A stretch of 64,000 nucleotides of DNA from Pelodera strongyloides (lineage: Eukaryota > Nematoda > Chromadorea > Rhabditida > Rhabditidae), in the NCBI GenBank assembly GCA_036852015.1, contig JAANDG010000229.1, positions 147,325-211,324 on the forward strand, given 5' to 3'. The notes under the pieces were generated by a model. That model was not told where the DNA came from. It did no database searches and saw only the letters and a program-made list of their open reading frames with translations. This document shows positions 60,223 to 64,000 of this stretch, in pieces (the first letter of the stretch is position 1; the number at the start of each line of letters is the position of its first letter). A program made the translations under genes and the position numbers.

Positions 60223-63200
60223 ATGCGCTCTCATCTTGAAATAACCATTCTGCTATTCTGCTTGTGTGCGACTGCAAATGGGTACGTCTTCTTATTTAAT
60301 GGAATATACCGTATGCTGTAGATGTTCAGCTTGGAGGTAGTTAAGCGTGTTGATCAGATCCATAAAAACAAAACATTAAAACATTAGGGAGGGAGAACCA
60401 AGCCAAGGAGCTGTTTTGGAACATAATTTATTGTGTTATTTCAGTTTTGTGGAGGAATCTAATGATGAAGATGGTAAAATAGTCGATGTGAACGAAAAGA
60501 TCGAGCTCATCGAAAGCCTACCGATTGTGTACGATTACGGCCGGGTAGGTTATATTGTTTAAACACCCACTGTCAACCGAAACGGCATGTTATATCTTCA
60601 GCGTCCTTCCTCTAGTAACTAGAACTGCTATATTTACTAACTCATGTAAAAATGCATATCATCCTCTGCGTTGGAAAAAGGGAAAACAAACATACAAGTT
60701 GATTTATAAAGACAATACAGTAGACAATGCACGCTCTTGAAGCGCAATTTTTTTACAGCATCAACGTAAAGAGCGGAACACACCGCCGCTCATTAGCACA
60801 TCCAAAATACCTTGCTTGTTTTGCTAACGATCGCATAAGACACAGTGAAATATATATTTTACAGTTTCGAAGAAATTGCATTGCGACGTCATTGTTGTCA
60901 TATGTTCACAGTATCACATGTCTTTGTTTCTATGTGGACTATGCTAGAATTGCCATTTTCCTATGTTTTATTAACCTAATATTTTTTTGGGGCTGTGACA
61001 ATAAAAGACCGTGCATATTCTTCAACAAGCCTTAGTAAAAATTCTCTGGGTTTTGTAATTCGACGAACTATTCTGCATGGATGAATTAACTTCTTTTTGC
61101 AGGAAGTGAAGCCACTCTTCCTCGAAGACACCCTCCAAATGCCGTCACCGAACACTGAAGTTGGTTTCATGGAAAGAATCGAGGTGAGCACGATTTTAGA
61201 TACTCACACTCTCGGACAAGCTAAAATATATCAATAATGTACCAACTTATTCACATGTAATTGATATTTATTTAAAGCGAAATGCTAGCCTCTTTGGAAA
61301 ATTTGCATATGATAAGCAAATCCTATGTATCCTATGCTAATTTTGTACGATTGCCGTGGACGATCGTACAAAATTAGCATAGGATACATAGGATTTGCTT
61401 ATCATATGCAAATTTTCCAAAGGGCTAGCATTTCGCTTTAATTTAACTACAATAGGTCTATTCCGACGAGGGAAAGTGGCTCGCATTACCTGGTAATGAA
61501 GTTGAGAAACCACATCCAGCCGCAATTCAGGTTGAGGAAGATAAGGACAAGCCTAAGAAGGTGAGACTTGGCGGAAATATACTGATTTTCTTTCCCTTTA
61601 CAGTTGCTTGCTTTGACCGCTTACAAGGAACGCGATTTAAAAAAAAATCACATCGTTAGCTAGCTAGCTAGTTAGTTAGTTAGTGAAAAATAGCTAGCGA
61701 CTACGTTTTGTTTTTCATTTAACGTCCTTTCGGTAAATATTTACTTCAAAGTGTATTTTCGCGCATTGTTATGCATGTTATTGGTAATTATTTACCATGT
61801 TCTTTCGATAAAAGGTAAGAAACCGAGCACTTAAAACTCGCGAGCCTTTAAGGTGAGATTCGTTGCCAATGGTCCGAGTGGAGACGTGATCGGTGGCACG
61901 TTCGATACAATGGACGAAGTGAAACGACACATGGCTGCAACCATTGCAAATCAGACCCCGATAACTACCGCTGCATCTTTTGATACGGTCGGTGACTTTG
62001 CCTTTGTGAATAACGTTTACCGAAAAATCGCAAGACAAAGAAAAACACAAACAAATTATTTAAGCAGATGCCTAAGACTGGTCAAGTCATTAACTACTAA
62101 GTTTAGTGGCAACTTTGGATTGTGGTATCATCCCACGAATGCCGTGGAGCAGAATTATATTGTATACGAAAGTTCGTTGAGAAATAGACTAAGCTCAAAA
62201 AAAAAGACGAACTGGTAATCGGAAGTCCAAACGTAAGTTTAAAACAGTGTATGTGTTTGTAGGACGCGCTCGCACCTGCCGATGAACACTTGTGTGGAAT
62301 TACCAACAAGACAGAGGAAACTCTACAGCACATCAACGCCTTGTACCAAAAACTGGTTGAGGTCAGATAATCGTTCAAAATATAATTTACTTCTAATAGT
62401 GGAGCAAAGTAAGGATCCTCGAGAGCAGAAGGAATGTCTACAGGGGCATGTAAAGAATCCGGCAGAGTTTCGCATAAACTGCAATTTATCTGGTGCGTAT
62501 TAAGTCATATGTGGTGATTAGGCAGACGCCGTTCACACAATATTTCCTTCAGGAATACCAGACATATCACGCAATCACTCAGCAAGAACTCAGCATTCTG
62601 GAGGCAAACGTGTGGGTTTTTAAGATATAAAAACTTGGAACTACGGTGGTACGGTGTTACGGTGTGACCGTATTTTATGTAGCTACGATGTTGGAACAGA
62701 ACGAAATCAAAAGTAAACGTACAATAATCTAGTGAAGTTAAAACGGAAAACCCAAAACCCATTACAGACAGTCCATGGCCACTGTGGCAGTCCTAGCGGC
62801 ATTTATCCTGTTCTCGACTGCTATCGTGCTCCTCATCGTCGCTTGCTATTGGCCGTACGTTTGCAGAATATTTAAGTCATATTTGGCAAGGCGATTTGTA
62901 CCCCAGCGGGAGACTAATCAGAACACACACATAAAGAAAATCGCTAGCAAAATAGGGACGAAAGCGACCAAACTCAGTTCACGCATCGTTTAGCTTTCGC
63001 TTTCTCATTATTTGCGTTTTCAGAACTATCATCCACAAGGCGAAGAAAATTTTTGTCACTGTCAAGTTTGATGGTAAGGAGAGAGATTCTATTAACGAAG
63101 CTCTCCTGGAGAATGGCCTCACCCAGGTGGGGGAATTAAACATTTCTGGGGAAAAAATAGCGAATATTTGTGTAGTGTATTGCCTTGAAGACCATCTTTG

Positions 63201-63339
63201 TATGTTTATTCATATTTGTATGTTTATTCATAGGGAGCGTTCACTGCTGTCACGGCATTAAATTTCCCAATTTTAGGGTACTGTGACTCCTGTGAACAAT
63301 TCGGAATACGGCAGCAATGTCCGCCTCATTTCTGAGTGA
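60223..63339 (+). CDS. Type I membrane protein with acidic ectodomain, unknown family
   Basis: Exons: 60223-60281, 60445-60544, 61103-61183, 61456-61560, 61853-62014, 62263-62361, 62553-62609, 62772-62854, 63024-63126, 63277-63339. All phases agree: 303 residues. MRSHLEITILLFCLCATANG is a signal peptide. The ectodomain (21-203) is acidic and has sequons near L-C-G-I-T-N-K-T and I-A-N-Q-T. A short helical segment Q-H-I-N-A-L-Y-Q-K-L-V-E-E-Y-Q-T-Y-H-A-I precedes the membrane. A single transmembrane helix (about 206-229, VLAAFILFSTAIVLLIVACY) is followed by a basic stop-transfer segment and a 60-residue tail. I recognise no domain. The start lies directly after TTATTTCAG, which may be a trans-splice or 5'-exon acceptor. 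The exon 8 acceptor could be 62768 or 62772; only 62772 keeps phase. Intron 3 contains MITE copy B. Confidence 0.75.
61275..61438. mobile_element. Near-perfect palindromic MITE, copy B (TA target site)
   Basis: A 164-base hairpin in intron 3 of the type I membrane protein gene, flanked by TA (61273-61274, 61439-61440). Almost identical to copy A at 7929-8093. Its arms match each other better than those of copy A, so it is nearer the ancestral palindrome. Confidence 0.88.
61657..61684. repeat. Tetranucleotide repeat (TAGC)n(TAGT)n
   Basis: Three to four GCTA units followed by three to four GTTA units in an intron of the type I membrane protein gene, a microsatellite caught between two unit types. 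Confidence 0.8.
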
Positions 63340-64000
63340 TTGGTAAATGGATAAGATGCCATAATTTGATTATTGATTATGAAAGATATGCCGTATGTCT
63401 CACTCTGTGAAAACCCCCCACATATCTTATAAGGCTGCTTGTTCCCTCAAAGGCAACATGCTCTTTGTGGTGTCCTAGACTTTGTTCACCACCTCATTGT
63501 AAATAATTGTTTATGTTTTAGAAGATTCTCTTAATTTTGACCTCATTTACGTAAACCTTGGGATTCTGGAATATTACTGTGAAAACCGCATTCTATGATA
63601 GACTGGTAGTGGACAGGTCTATCCGAGGTGGACTTGAACTGAACTTGTCCATCTCGGAATTGTCTCGATCTCCAGCGTTACATGCTATTTCGTTACTGTA
63701 CGACTAATCCGAGATGGAAAAGTTCAGTTAAGATACCGGATTTGGTGGATAAATTTAAGTTTTCAGAATGCGGTTTGCACACAGTTGTTTTAGAAACCCT
63801 CCTCTCTGTGCGGAAACAAATTCAGCTCTTTTGAAGGGCAGCTTTTAGACTTTATTTAATAGTTTATAGATGTAACCAATACTTTACTTAGTGCAAACGG
63901 TTATGCAGGTATAACAAATGATTTCCATATTCGGCTTTAGTAAGTTCTTTACTAATTCCTTTTATTCGACGTGTTGTTCAACAGGTGTCCTATAGTATCC
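63340..64000. other. Downstream region to the window edge
   Basis: 3' flank of the type I membrane protein gene. Besides the degenerate foldback, no exon or RNA gene is recognised. Confidence 0.45.
63577..63786. mobile_element. Degenerate foldback element
   Basis: Left ACTGTGAAAACCGCATTCT and TGAACTGAACTTGTCCATCT are matched by the reverse complement of the right side (AAACCGCATTCTGAAAAC, TTAACTGAACTTTTCCATCT). The segments between the matching words have diverged. It is probably an old MITE; the boundaries are approximate. Confidence 0.5.

Overview
The window is animal nuclear DNA. It has intron-rich genes with GT-AG introns (many ending TTTCAG, TTTAG or CTAG), nuclear tRNA genes, a ciliary gene (meckelin), AT-rich intergenic DNA and numerous foldback elements. 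The compact genes and T-rich short acceptors suggest a nematode or another small ecdysozoan, but nothing here proves the phylum. All exon models were joined by hand from splice signals and reading-frame continuity. In the five large models every exon length agrees with its phase.

Layout: (1) 1-101, minus: the 5' end of a gene that runs off the left edge. (2) 3939-5724, minus: a three-exon protein, possibly NEPRO-like, with a tRN-derived SINE in intron 1. (3) 7004-11418, plus: three small genes for secreted or single-pass membrane proteins; the first has a TATA box and a transposon-filled intron. (4) 12372-22792, minus: a complete 22-exon PDXDC1 orthologue, with two tRNA-Val genes in consecutive introns on the other strand. 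(5) 27494-27565, minus: tRNA-Gly(TCC). (6) 28268-29111, plus: a secreted C-type lectin. (7) 29782-35157, plus: complete 15-exon meckelin (TMEM67), with an LTR fossil in one intron. (8) 35943-44381, minus: complete 30-exon dihydropyrimidine dehydrogenase. (9) 48605-53219, minus: a 16-exon multi-pass family 2 glycosyltransferase with a run of 75 G in its last intron. (10) 54534-54763, plus: a possible small secreted protein. (11) 60223-63339, plus: a ten-exon type I membrane protein of unknown family.

The genes do not form one pathway. They are unrelated housekeeping, ciliary, secretory and membrane genes, as expected for an ordinary euchromatic interval. The mobile DNA is the most unusual content. 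There are five foldback/MITE-like elements (one family in two near-identical copies 53 kb apart), one SINE, and an LTR whose end is fused to a copy of a CCA-bearing tRNA-Gly followed by a second copy of the LTR tail. That last structure reads as an aborted or template-switched reverse-transcription product.
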